DNA from: Caprimulgus europaeus
Taxonomy: Eukaryota; Chordata; Aves; Caprimulgiformes; Caprimulgidae
DNA length: 64,000 nt
Assembly (NCBI GenBank): GCA_907165065.1
Contig: OU015523.1
Span: forward strand, 23,525,834 to 23,589,833
Direction of reading: 5' to 3'
A model generated the notes under the pieces. The model worked only from the letters and a program-made list of their open reading frames with translations, had not been told where the DNA came from and ran no database searches. The position numbers and the translations under genes are program-made. Positions 1 through 10,372 of this stretch are shown here, one piece after another. Each line of letters begins with the position of its first letter. Within the stretch, counting starts at the first letter, position 1.

Positions 1-645
1 TTCTATAATAGTTTATTACACTTAGATTTATAACAATTTTAAAAATTTAATCTAAATCTATCTGCTACTGCATATGCTGTGTTATTAAATATTTTCAATA
101 ACTTTTTTATAAAAAGATGACATTCATCTTTATTATTTGGAATTAACATCTGTACTTTATTTAGTAGTCTGAATTTTTATATTTATAATAAGCATGTTAA
201 AAGGATTATGGGAATGAGAAATATTTGCTTCTTTCTAAATACAAGTAGAAAATGAAGATTGAGCAAAGTGAAGTTCCACAATTGTCAGCATGAAAGAAGC
301 AGATCTTTTTAATAAATGAGCCTAATAACATGCAAAGCAGGTTGAAACCCATTTTATCCTAATAATTATTATCCTATCCTAATATCATAATTTTTTTGTT
401 ATTCCAGTTCCTAGCTTCTGCTGTATTTTTTTTTCTTTTTCCCCCTCAGTCAACTATTTGAATCTGTTATTTTTTTTAATGTGATATAATCAGTCTTTAG
501 TATTTAGCTTCATTCATCTGAAGTGTTAGTTAGAAAATTCCAAATAGTACATAAAATTAGACAGTGTTCTAAAGAATTTATCTATCAATGGACTTGAAAC
601 TACTATTGGTTGACAGTCTGAGGAGACCTGTTTGCAAAGGTAGTG
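1..645. other. AT-rich unique sequence, no feature seen
   Basis: AT-rich DNA with short homopolymer runs. No long open frame, no recognisable repeat and no RNA gene is visible before the CR1 tail begins at about 646. Confidence 0.6.
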
Positions 646-737
646 GAATCATAGAGTCATAGAATGGTTTGGGTTGGAAGGGAACTTAAAAATCATCTAC
701 TTCCAACCCCCCTACTATGAGCAGGGACACCTTTCCA

Positions 738-3431
738 CTAGACCAGGTTGCTCAAAGCCTCATCCAGCCTGGTCTTAAACACTTCCAGGGAGGAGACATC
801 CACAACTTCCTTGGGCAACCTGTTCCAGTGTCTGACCACCCTCACAGTGAAGAATTTCTTCCTAATATCTAATCTAAACCTACCCTCTTACAGTTTAAAG
901 CCATTACACCTTGTTCGGTCACTACCTGCCCTTGTAAAAAGTCCCTCTCCAGCTTTCTTGTAGGCCCCCTTCAGGTACTGGAAGGCCACTATAAGGTCAT
1001 CTCGGAGTCTTATCTTTTCCAGGCTGAACAGCCCTAACTCTCTCAGCCTGTCCTCGTAGGACAGTTGCTCCAGCCCTTGGATCATCCTTGTGGCCCTCCT
1101 CTGAACTCGTTCTAACAGGTCTTGTGTTGGGTGGCTCCAGAACTGGACACAGTAGTCCAGGTGGGGCCTTACGAGAGCGGAGCAGAGGCGAGGAATCACC
1201 TCCCTCAACCTGCTGGCCACTCTTCTCTTGATGCAGCCCAGGATATGGTTGGCCTTCTGGGCTGCAAGTGCACATTGCCGGCTCATGTTGAGCTTCTTGT
1301 CCAACACCACCGCCAGGTCCTTCTCTTCGGAACTGGTCTCAAGCCACTCATTGCCCAGCCTGTATTTATGTTTGCGATTGCCCCAACCCGGGTGCAGGAC
1401 CTTGCATTTGGCCTTGTTGAACTTCATGAGGTTAGCACAGGCCCACCTCTCAAGCCTGTCAAGGTCCCTCTGGATGACATCCCATCCCTCCAGTGTGCCA
1501 ATACTGCTTGGTATTGTCAGCAAACTTGCTGAGGGTGCACTCAATCCCACTGTCCATGTTTCTGACAAAGATGTTGAACAGCACCAGCCCCAATACTGAC
1601 CCCTGAGGGACACCGCTCGTCACTGGTCTCCACTCAGACATTGACCTGTTGACCACAACTCTTTGATTGTGACCTTCCAGCCAATTCCTTATCCACCAAG
1701 TGGTCCACCCATCTTGTCCATGCCTCTCCAGCTTAGAGACAAAGATGTTGTGTGGGACAGTGTCAAACACCTTGCACAAGTCCAGGTAGATGACATCAGT
1801 TGCTTTAGCCTTATTGACCAATGCTGTAACCCCATCATAAAAGGCCACTAGATTGGTCAGGCACGATATGCCCTTGGTGAAAGCCATGTTGGCTGTCACA
1901 AGTCACCTCCTTGCTTCCCATGTGCCTTAGCATATTTTCCAGGAGTATCTGCTCCATGATCTTGTCTGGAACTGAGGTGAGACTCACTGTCCTGTAGTTC
2001 CGTGGGTCTTCCTTGTTACCCTTTGTAAAAATGGGGGTTATGTTCCCCCATTTCCAGTCTGCAGGAACTTCACCAGACTGCCACGACTTCTCAAATACAA
2101 TGGATAGTGGTTTTGCAACTTCATCTGCCATTTCCCTCGGGACCCGCGGATGAATCTCATCGGGTCCCATGGACTTGTGCACCTTCAGGTTCTTCAGGTG
2201 GTCCCAAACCTGATCTTCTCCTACAGTGGGTGTTTCTTCATTCTCCCAGACCCTTCCTTTGCTTTTTAGGAAAAAAAGCAGCATGGCACGAGCCCTTGAC
2301 GGTGAAGAGTGAGGCAGAAAAAGCACCTCAGCCTTCTTAGTGTCCTGGGTGACCAGGTCTCCCGTTCCTTTCTGGAGAGGACCCACATTATTCCTAGTTT
2401 TTCTTTTCTCTCTGACATACCTGTAGAAGCCTTTTTTGTTGCCCTTGACTCCCCTGGCCAAATTTAATTCTGGCAGGGCCTTGGCTTTCCTAACCTGATC
2501 TCTGGCCACTTGGGCAGTTTCTCTGTATTGCTCCCAGGTAACCCATCCTTCCTTCCACTCTCTGTAGACTTCTTTCTTGATCTTAAGTTTGTTCAGGATC
2601 TTCCTGTCCATCCATGCAGACCTTCTGCTTGTTTTGCCTGCCTTCCTCTTTGTTGGGATGCAATATTCCTGAGCTTGGAAGAGGAGATCCTTGTGTATAA
2701 GCCAGCTGTCCTGAACCTCTCTTCCCTCCAGGATTTTATCCCACAGTAACTGGCCAGGCAGGTCCCTGAAGAGGTCAGAGTCTGCTCTCCTCAAGTCCAG
2801 GGTGATAAGCTTGCTCTGTGCCTTCCTCACTGCCCTAAGGATCTTGAATTCCACCATTTCATGGTCACTGCAGGCAAGGCTGCCTGCGAGCTTCATATTC
2901 TCCACCAGCCCCTCCTTGTTGGTGAAAACAAGTTCCAGCATGGCAACTCTCCTCATTAGTTCCTCAACCACTTGGAGAAGGAAATTGTCATCAACATATT
3001 TCAGGGACTGCCTGGATTGTTTGTGGCCTGCTGTGTTGTTCCTCCAACAGCTACTGCGGTGGTTGAAGTCTCCCATGAGGATCAGGGCTTGTGAACATGA
3101 AGCTGCTCCTATCTGCCTATAGGAGGCCTCACCTACTTGGTCTCCCTGGTCTGTCGGCCTGTAGCAAACCCCCACTGTAACATCCCCTTTCCCTGTCTTC
3201 CCTTTAATCCTGACCCATAAGCTCTCAGTTAGCTCCTCATCCATACCCAGGTGGAGCTCCATACACTCCAGCCGATTGTTGACATAGAGGGCAACACCCC
3301 CTCCTCATCTCCCCTGCCTGTCGTTCCTGAAGAGCCTGTATCCTTCCATTCCAACAAATCCAGTCATGGGAGCCATCCCTCCATGTCTCCCTGATGTCAA
3401 TCACGTCATAGCCCTGCAGGCACGCACACAT
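738..3431 (-). pseudogene. CR1 ORF2 remnant: endonuclease plus reverse transcriptase, broken
   Basis: ORF2 of CR1 encodes an apurinic-like endonuclease and a reverse transcriptase used for target-primed insertion. The largest open piece (1835-3262, 475 residues) carries the endonuclease signatures MGDFNH and CSDHEMVEF, then the linker and the start of RT ([25 protein letters not shown]). The frame then shifts near 1.85 kb; a second piece (1459-1899) holds the RT core with GVPQGSVLG and FADNT, and a third (888-1613) the C-terminal domain. The catalytic FADD box reads FADN, so one of the paired active-site aspartates is lost. A stop at 888 precedes the normal family terminus, which can still be traced to 738 (SNLV then stop). 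The endonuclease N-terminus is missing. Confidence 0.92.
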
Positions 3432-3443
3432 CTCCAGCTCCTC

Positions 3444-3575
3444 TGGACAGCTGCATCTTTACGTGGGACCTCTGGGTCGCCACATTTTTTTTCCCTACAG
3501 CTTTTGGCCAGGTAACAACTGTGGCTGTTCCTGCCTGTGTGACTAACAGTTCAAACTTCTGCAACAGCTGAGTTT
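3444..3575 (-). pseudogene. CR1 ORF1 N-terminal remnant joined to ORF2
   Basis: This short piece matches the start of ORF1 in the copy at 30306-31001: the stretch around GTATVVTWPKAV and VATQRSHVKMQLS lines up with AVVATRLKAI and VETQTEVPRRHAAVQ. The match stops exactly where the sequence passes into ORF2 endonuclease at 3443/3444. The zinc-binding cysteines, coiled coil and esterase domain of ORF1 are all absent. The upstream boundary with the LTR is approximate. The junction may be a retrotransposed splice product; see findings. Confidence 0.7.
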
Positions 3576-4417
3576 TTGTTATGGTCTCAGGCAAAACAGA
3601 ATTGACTTGGGGAAGAAAAATAAATTTAATTTGTTACCAATCATCAGAGTATGATGGTGAGACATAACCATATCTTGAAGCACCTTCCCCCACCCCTCCC
3701 TTCTTCCCAGGCTCAAATAACTTTGCTCCCAGTTTCTCTACCTTCTCCCACGCAGTGGCACAGGGGACAGAGAATGGGGGTTGCATGGACTAAAAGAGTT
3801 CAGAGACAAAATGTTCCAATGAGAGTTTCCCATGGAGTCATGATCTTCCTCGGGCTCAGCTCCTGGCTCCAGCATGGGGAGTTCTACGGGCTGCAAACGC
3901 ATCTCCAGTCCAACACACCACCTCCCCCATCGCTGGCGTGAGCATCTCTGGGATCTTCTTGATTGCCAGGAGCTTTCAGTATAGTCACAACTTCCCTTGG
4001 GCACAGCCTCCTGCTCTGGTCTGGAGTTCTTCCTGATCTGCACACGTGGATATCTGTTCTGCTGTTGAACCTCCATGGGCTTCAAGTGACTTCATTTACC
4101 TCCGCTACTCTTCTCCTTGCTGACCTCAGTGTCTGAAGTTTTCTGTCTCCTCTCCTCCTCCTCTTTTCTCATGTTGTTGATGCTCTTTTGTTCAAGACAG
4201 TGGTCTCCTAAAGGCTCTCTTCTCTTTGCCAAACAGACAATTCCCCTCATAAATACTGATTTGAAGAGATGTTTTCCTGTTGCTGATTGGCTCAGTCTGG
4301 GCTGGAGCTGGGTCCAACTTGGAGCCAGTTTAGCTTCTTGAAGCTTCTCACAGAGGCCATCACTGTAGTCCCTTCTCCCACTACCAAAAATGGGTCCCCC
4401 CCCCACCAAACCCCACA
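3576..4417 (-). mobile_element. Avian ERV solo LTR (family B), 3' end missing
   Basis: A fossil long terminal repeat read on the minus strand from 4417 (TGTGGGGTTTGG) to about 3576. It matches the LTRs at 5878-6904 and 21650-22555, sharing the AGCCAATCAGCAA-type promoter region and the ATTAAATTTATTTTTCTTCCCC-type U3/R end. About the last 130 bases seen in the copy at 5878 are not present here, because the CR1 begins at that point. No internal gag, pol or env sequence is attached. The family resembles an abundant avian LTR whose formal name I cannot assign without a library search. Confidence 0.8.
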
Positions 4418-4425
4418 TAAAGAGA

Positions 4426-4446
4426 TTTTTTTTTTTTTTTTTTTTT
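4426..4446. repeat. Poly(T) run, 21 bases
   Basis: An uninterrupted T tract just outside the upstream end of the LTR. It is a simple repeat; no element tail could be tied to it. Confidence 0.85.
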
Positions 4447-5877
4447 AATGAATAGTTAAATAGCTGGGAATTGAAATGCTAGTGTTTGGAGCTATTATGA
4501 TGTACTTTTACTTGACTGTGATTTTGCATACTATACCATGCAATTAGTTAATACCACCAGCGCTCAATTTAAATCATTATAATTGAGATAAAACAATTGG
4601 ACCCTCAGTACCTGAAAGAGTTATCTTTTGTAAGAAGTATCCTTTCTCTGCTCTGAGAGATATGCTGCCAGAAAGAGGTTACGTTCCTTGTTTATCACTA
4701 AAATTGTCTCAAATATTTCCAAAAGTTTTACATGTGTAATATGTACATGTTATAATACGGAAAAATGGCGACCTCACTTTTAAAAATTTTGGATTACTTG
4801 TTGGTGTTGAATTACCACTTCTTTAATTGAATATAAATGTTTGTTTGTGATAGAAATTGTACCACTCTTTTTATATATTAAAAAAAAATGTGGAAACATA
4901 TGTATTTGTTGAAAAATACTTTCAATTTACTAAGCTGCATTACCATGTTTATTCTCCAGACAGTGACTGATAAAAAAATAATAATAATGTTATGCCAGAA
5001 ATCCTATTTCAGGTGATGTTTTATAGTAGTGAATTTTGATGGATGTACTACTTACTAGCTATGTTTACAAAAATAAGAATAATGTTGGAGGGGTTATAGG
5101 ACTTCCTCTATAGAAGTAGTGTAAAGCTGTCAACCATTAAAAAAGAAAAACCCAACTAACCAACCAAAAACCAAGCAAACAAACAAAAAACCCTGAAAAT
5201 AAAGAACAAGCTTGACTAAACAAAAGCTAACAAATCCCCATTGGAAGTGAAAAATGCATGTAAAATCTTAGAAAAAACTGAGAAAGTCAGTTGTTCTGAA
5301 ATCAGAGAAAATGCAATGAGTATGAATGTGTTTCTCTGGAAATCTTACTGACATATTGTTGAAACACTTTTTTTCTATATATCCAGTAGCAGGTTTGTAT
5401 TTTAGGTTTAGTATTTAGATTAATTTGCAGCAGAATGGTGTTATTTCAGTTTGAGGTATCTCAAGACTGGAGTTACTTGAAGGATAGAAAATTATTGAGG
5501 GACTTCACTGGGTAATGAAGATGATAAATTTACTTAACTGGAAATGTGTTGACACTGAAATGTATGTACTCTGTCATTGCAAATAATATATGATTGAGTT
5601 TTAGTCTATCAGAATGTCTATTCTGAAATATACATGAACTGGAAAATTCAGTATACCTATGCATTTAGCAATCTCATCTAAACAAAGAGCTCTCTCCCCC
5701 ACCCCTTTACCCTGCCCCACCTCCATCACTCTAGGTACAAAATAGAATCATCTTTTCTTATTTGGCAGTGGTTTAGTAATTTCTTTTTTCTGTTCCTTTA
5801 AAGTAAACCAAACTTTATCTTTGTATGCCAGATAAGATCATTAGAGTAACTGAAGAGATTGTTTTCTGATTGGAGAT
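4447..5877. other. AT-rich unique sequence between two LTRs
   Basis: No open frame longer than about 60 codons and no retroviral motif is seen, so the two flanking family-B LTRs do not bound a provirus. It holds one A/C-rich low-complexity tract (5139-5198) and a C-rich stretch around 5690-5735. Confidence 0.6.
5139..5198. repeat. A/C-rich low-complexity tract
   Basis: A run of AAC, AAAC and CCAACC units with few other bases. Degenerate, not a clean microsatellite. Confidence 0.7.
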
Positions 5878-6904
5878 TGTAGTGGTTTAACCCTCAGCAG
5901 GACCATGTGGTCCCACAGTCACTCCCCCCACCTGGTGAGATGGGAAGGGAATCACAACAAAGGAGGCATAGATTAGGAGTGAAGAACAGGGACGGCTCAC
6001 TCACCAGTTATGTCACGGGCAAAACAGACTCAACTTAGGGAAGAAAAATCAATTTAATTAGTTGCCATTCATCCAAGTAGCATGATGAGACGTAAAAACC
6101 ACATCTTACAACACCTTTCCCCCACCCCTCCCTTCTTCCTGAGCTCAAATCACTTTGCTCCCGATTTCTCTACCTTCCCTTGCTGCCAGCGGCACAGGGG
6201 ACAGAGAATGGGAGTTGCAGACAGTTCATAATTGCCACTCTTCCCGGCATGAAAGTCCAGGAACAAAGTGTTTCAAAGCAAGTGTCCCATGGAGTCACGG
6301 ACCTCTTCGGGCAAACCTCCTGGCTTAGTCATGGGGACATCCCACCAGCTGCAGATGGGTCTCTGGTCCAGCGCACCTCCTCACCCCCTGGCTCTGGGAG
6401 TCCTCCCCTGCTCTGGCGTTGAGTGACTCTGGGGTCTCAGTTTCAGTCACACTTGTTCTCGGGCTCAGCTTTCTCCTCCAGCGTGGAGTCCTCCGTGATC
6501 TACACGTGGGTATCTACTCCACTGTTGAACCTCCATGGGCTGCAGAAGACATCCTTTTACCTTCTCCTACTCCATGGGGTTGGACTGGGTATCTGAGGTT
6601 CTCTGTCCGTCGTCTCCTCCTTCCTTCTGGCAACGAAGTTCTCTCTCTGTTTAGGCTGATGGTCGTATTTTGTTCAGGTCAATGGCCTCTCCTCCAGGTT
6701 CTCTCAAGCTTCTTCTTTTCAAGACAGTCCTTCCCCTCACAAATATGGATTCACAGGGACATTTCTCTATTGCTAATTGGCTTAGCCTGGGCTGGGGCGG
6801 GGGTATGCCTTGGAGCCAGGGGAGCTTTTGTGAAGCTTCTCACAAGGTGGCCCCTTCCCCCACTCCGAAAAATGGCCTGTGCCCTCCCTCCCCATCCCAA
6901 CACA
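5878..6904 (-). mobile_element. Avian ERV solo LTR (family B), complete ends
   Basis: A fossil solo LTR of about 1.03 kb. On the plus strand it opens with TGTAGTGGTTTAACCC and closes with CATCCCAACACA, which in the element's sense direction is TGTGTTGGG...ACTACA. It parallels 3576-4417 over most of its length, including the shared CCCCCACCCCTCCCTTCTTCC tract, and adds the terminal U5 part missing there. No clear target duplication could be found, so the outer ends are good to a few bases. No internal retroviral genes flank it. Confidence 0.82.
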
Positions 6905-7444
6905 GGGATAAAGACAACAAATACAATTCTCAGATAAATTTATAACTTCAGTGCTCAGTGACCTCAGTGACAAAGCTGAGCATTACCTGATTTTAGGTTT
7001 TAATTACAAACACAGCATTTCATTACTTGAATACCTACCTAGGTAGCAGTGATTTTAGTGGCTATGCCAATTGGAAATATGTGCAAGTGAGATATGTTAG
7101 CTGAAGTGTGGAAAATCTAATGGAAGAAGTTGATCCTTCATTTGTTTTGGTCAGCGGAAGGCTATGGAAAGTTAAGTATTGATTTGACTAAGAACATTAT
7201 TCCAGTTTTACTATTATAATAGTTACTGAAATTGTTATTTAAAAAAAAAATGGTGAGGGTTTGTGGTCTGGCAGTTTTGCAGGCTTCCATGCAATCCTAA
7301 GGGACTGCAAATTTATTTATTTGTTTATTTTTAAGGCCAGGCTGTTGATTATCTCTTAGGAGATAATCTTGCTATGTGACACTAACTGAGGAAAAATATA
7401 TACATGTTGTTATGTAAAACTGCTGATATTAAATAAACAAATAC
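6905..7444. other. AT-rich unique sequence with one perfect hairpin
   Basis: No gene or dispersed repeat recognised. At 7347-7368 a 9-bp perfect inverted repeat (GATTATCTC/GAGATAATC) encloses a 4-base loop. With no U-run or other context it may be chance. Confidence 0.5.
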
Positions 7445-7552
7445 GTGAAGATCCTGGGCAACTGGCTGTAGGTGGCCTTGTTTGAAGCAGGGTGGTTGGA
7501 CCAGATGACCTCAAGTGGTCCCTTTGAATTGCAACCATTCTGTGATTTTAAG
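7445..7552 (+). mobile_element. CR1 3'-tail fragment
   Basis: A short plus-strand CR1 end. The run CTGGGCAACTGGCTGTAGG, then GGTTGGACCAGATGACCTC and the closing CATTCTGTGAT tail are the conserved CR1 3' end. This is a strongly 5'-truncated insertion, the commonest CR1 form. It contains no coding capacity. Confidence 0.85.
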
Positions 7553-10372
7553 GAAAATTGTCTTGAATAACAGTGGCAAATCCCACCCCCTCTCTCCTTT
7601 TTTTTTTTTTTTTCTTTTTAAAAATATTTCATTTCAAAGGAATCTACTTTCTCTTCAAAGAATGCTCATATCTTTATGCATTTGTCAACTTTCTGTGTTA
7701 AAATGAATATATTGTGACTATATTGTAGTCCTGCTGAACAACTGTTTCTACTGTCTTGAGGAAATGGTCTTGTATATAGTAACACATTGTTAGAGAGAGT
7801 GGAGGTGTCCAGATGATCCTTGGCTGTTTAAATTTTAATTTGTACTCTTCCTTCTTTGTTTATCAAAGTCATATTGTAAAAGTACATAATGAGTACACAA
7901 GCTACTTGCATAGGAAGACAAAAGTTATTTTGCATTTTCATTTCAGCTCACTAAGCTTTATCTCTTGATAAAGACAGTAGTAATATTAACAGTAATATTA
8001 ACAGTAGTAATAATAATATAAAAATTCTCCCAGAAGAAAGCATTTGTGTCAAATTACCTGAGCAAATAAGAGAGTAGATGGAATTTGTTAGCACAATCTG
8101 CATCTGGGCTTCCTGAGTTGAATGCAGTTGCCGCAGTGTATTCTTAGACTGTGAAAAAACAGTGGAACAGATAACTGCAGAGGCCAGTTACGGGCGTTAT
8201 TAAGGTTGCGTTGCAGCTTCATGAATGAAAGGTACTATATAATGTAATGTATGAGACTGTGCAATGTATGAAGACTTGAAAGAATTAAAGCCTTTAGTCT
8301 GCTCTGCATTCTTGGAGAATGTTGAAGACTTAAAAGCCTGATAGAATACTAAAAAGTAGGGTCTAGAAACTGTTATTGATAGACATAAAGGTGTTAAGAA
8401 AAAGCTCTCTTGCTTTCGTCTTGTTCTACAGAAGGAATTGCAGAAGGTGAGAAGGGAAGAAGGAAAAGATGAAGGGCAGATTTTGATGCATCTGACAATA
8501 CCAGAAGCTGTTCTTAATGGCTCTTTCTTTCCATCTTCATAGAAACTGCAGATTTCATAGATCACAAATAGAAAGAAAGAATAGGAAAATTGGAGGAAGG
8601 GAGGCTGATAGCTAGTGATTGATACTCTGCTGTTCAGTTAATGCTTATTCCTGTTTGCTTATGCTCAAGTAAGGCTGTACCATACTGTTTCTGTCCATGT
8701 AGCAAAGCATTCTGTAACCAGAAAATTTGGCAAAACAGGTATATGTTTTGTTTTAAAATCTAATGGCTTACACATAGTAGATAAAAAGAGGTTAGTTTAT
8801 TTATCATTCAGAAAATGAATTTAAAAACTAACCCTATCCACTGTATCACTGTTTATCTTTTTACCCTGTTAGTTACCATAGCATCAATATTTATAGGTAG
8901 AAGCATGTACGTAATAGACACATATGCACTATATTTGCATATCCAATACTTCTCAAATGTTATACAGATATTGGCAGTTTAAACATATTCAACAAGAATT
9001 CCTGTATGATTATAGTCTCACACTAAACATTTCTTTATCTAATTCTCTTACCGTCAGAAATTGAATCAGTTTTATAATTCCGTGAAATAGGAGCCTCAAT
9101 ATAAGCATACATATTGTTTCAGTGTGCCCTAATGACACATATTTGAAAAATGAATATTAATTCTTCCAGAACAAAAAAAGGATTGTGGGACAAGAATGAT
9201 GGAAAGAGCCTATCATATTGTCCCTTGTTTTTCCCCCACGTTGAATTATTTCAGTCAGTAAGGCCAAATCAAGCAAACCTCAGGAGCAGTAGTATTCACA
9301 AGTCCTCAGTGTCATTTGAAAGAGAACAGAAGCTAAATTACAAACCAATATGTGTGAAATTGCAAAGAAGGATACACTTGTAGTCAGTACCATGTTTGAG
9401 AAATATAGACTAAAAGAAGAATAAGTTTTCCGTATATTTTCATGTTTTTTTGTATAGAGGGTAAAAATTGAATTAAGTAAAAGGTGTGAGTTGCATGACG
9501 ACTACTAATTGATTATTCTTGTTCATAGTTTAGGGGCTTAGTTTGGTGGGGGGAAAAAACCTCTGAATGTGTTTAAAAGTTTAGAGCTGAAAATTATTTT
9601 GGAAATGCAGTGTGTAATTCTGAACTTAGAATTATTTGCAAGATATGGTAATATGAGTAATGAAATGAAAATGAGTCATAACTCTGGAAATAAGTGCTTT
9701 GAAGCCTTTGTGGAAGAGGCTAACACAATGAATAACAAAATATAAACTGTAAAAATCAAAACCTAACTTTAGCATTAAAGTTAGCATTAGCTAAGATTAA
9801 CTTTTCTGCATTACACTAAAAAGCAGAGTAATTAAAAAAAATCTATGTTCTTTATTAACAAAGATTACATGAAATTTTGCATTGTCTTTGCATAATAACT
9901 TTTTAAATTAAAATGTTAAAATAAAAAACTGAACATAAATTGTTGAAGAGCTCTCAAAAATTTGTGATTTTGATAGTGTTAGTATTTTAGAGTAGTTGTA
10001 AGTCAGAGAACTAATCTGTCTGACCATTCTGGAAATACACCCATGCACTGACAGTTTCCCGTTAGAATTCCCATTTGAGTGGAATAAGTTACAAAATAAA
10101 TAGAACAAAAAATAGCAATCATAATGGGGTTTTTTATGAAGAAATTGACTCTAAATTATTTTAATTTATCTCTTAAATATTTTACGCTATTGTGCGAGCT
10201 TCCTACAAAAGTCTAAATTATTTATCTGTCTTAAATTCCTTAGCTATGTGTAGACTTTCTTCTAATTGAGACATTAGATGAGATCTGTTGACTGATATTA
10301 ATCAGAAGATTATTGTGTCATTTATGTTAGAGTCTTTTGATTACTTTGCCTTGTAATGATCTGGTTGATGGG
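7553..10372. other. AT-rich unique sequence
   Basis: No recognisable gene, RNA or dispersed repeat. Open frames here (for example 8200-8565 minus, 9150-9383 plus) lack any familiar motif and are the length expected by chance. It contains a T-rich tract near 7598-7620 and a short tandem repeat at 7981-8004. Confidence 0.55.
7981..8004. repeat. 12-bp tandem duplication plus TAA-rich run
   Basis: TAATATTAACAG occurs twice in perfect tandem, followed by a TAGTAATAATAATA stretch. A small simple repeat. Confidence 0.85.

Larger units (their letters stand above)
646..3575 (-). mobile_element. CR1 LINE, long copy lacking most of ORF1
   Basis: A CR1 non-LTR retrotransposon on the minus strand. Its 3' tail lies at the low-coordinate end, where the CR1 octamer tail (complement of CATAGAAT-type units) meets the conserved GTTTGGGTTGGAAGGGA motif. 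Reading leftward from 3575, one sees the start of ORF1, then abruptly the endonuclease of ORF2, then reverse transcriptase, the C-terminal domain and the tail. Compared with the other long copy in this window (26669-31369), about 835 bases are absent at 3443/3444, covering the ORF1 C-terminal part and the ORF2 start. The upstream end abuts an LTR in the same orientation. The coding frame is broken in several places, so this is an inactive copy of moderate age. Confidence 0.95.

Noticed and set aside
888-1613. Several overlapping open frames on both strands in the CR1 regions treated as separate genes
   Set aside because: The minus-strand frames are pieces of one CR1 ORF2; the plus-strand frames (for example 1122-1532, 1228-1599, 2107-2340, 10458-10910) are antisense shadows.
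3576-6904. Two same-strand family-B LTRs about 1.5 kb apart, as if bounding a provirus
   Set aside because: The sequence between them is AT-rich, has no retroviral motif, and the LTRs differ substantially from each other. They look like independent solo LTRs.
7347-7368. Perfect 9-bp hairpin as a terminator or small RNA
   Set aside because: Rho-independent terminators do not apply to nuclear bird DNA and no precursor-like extended stem surrounds it.
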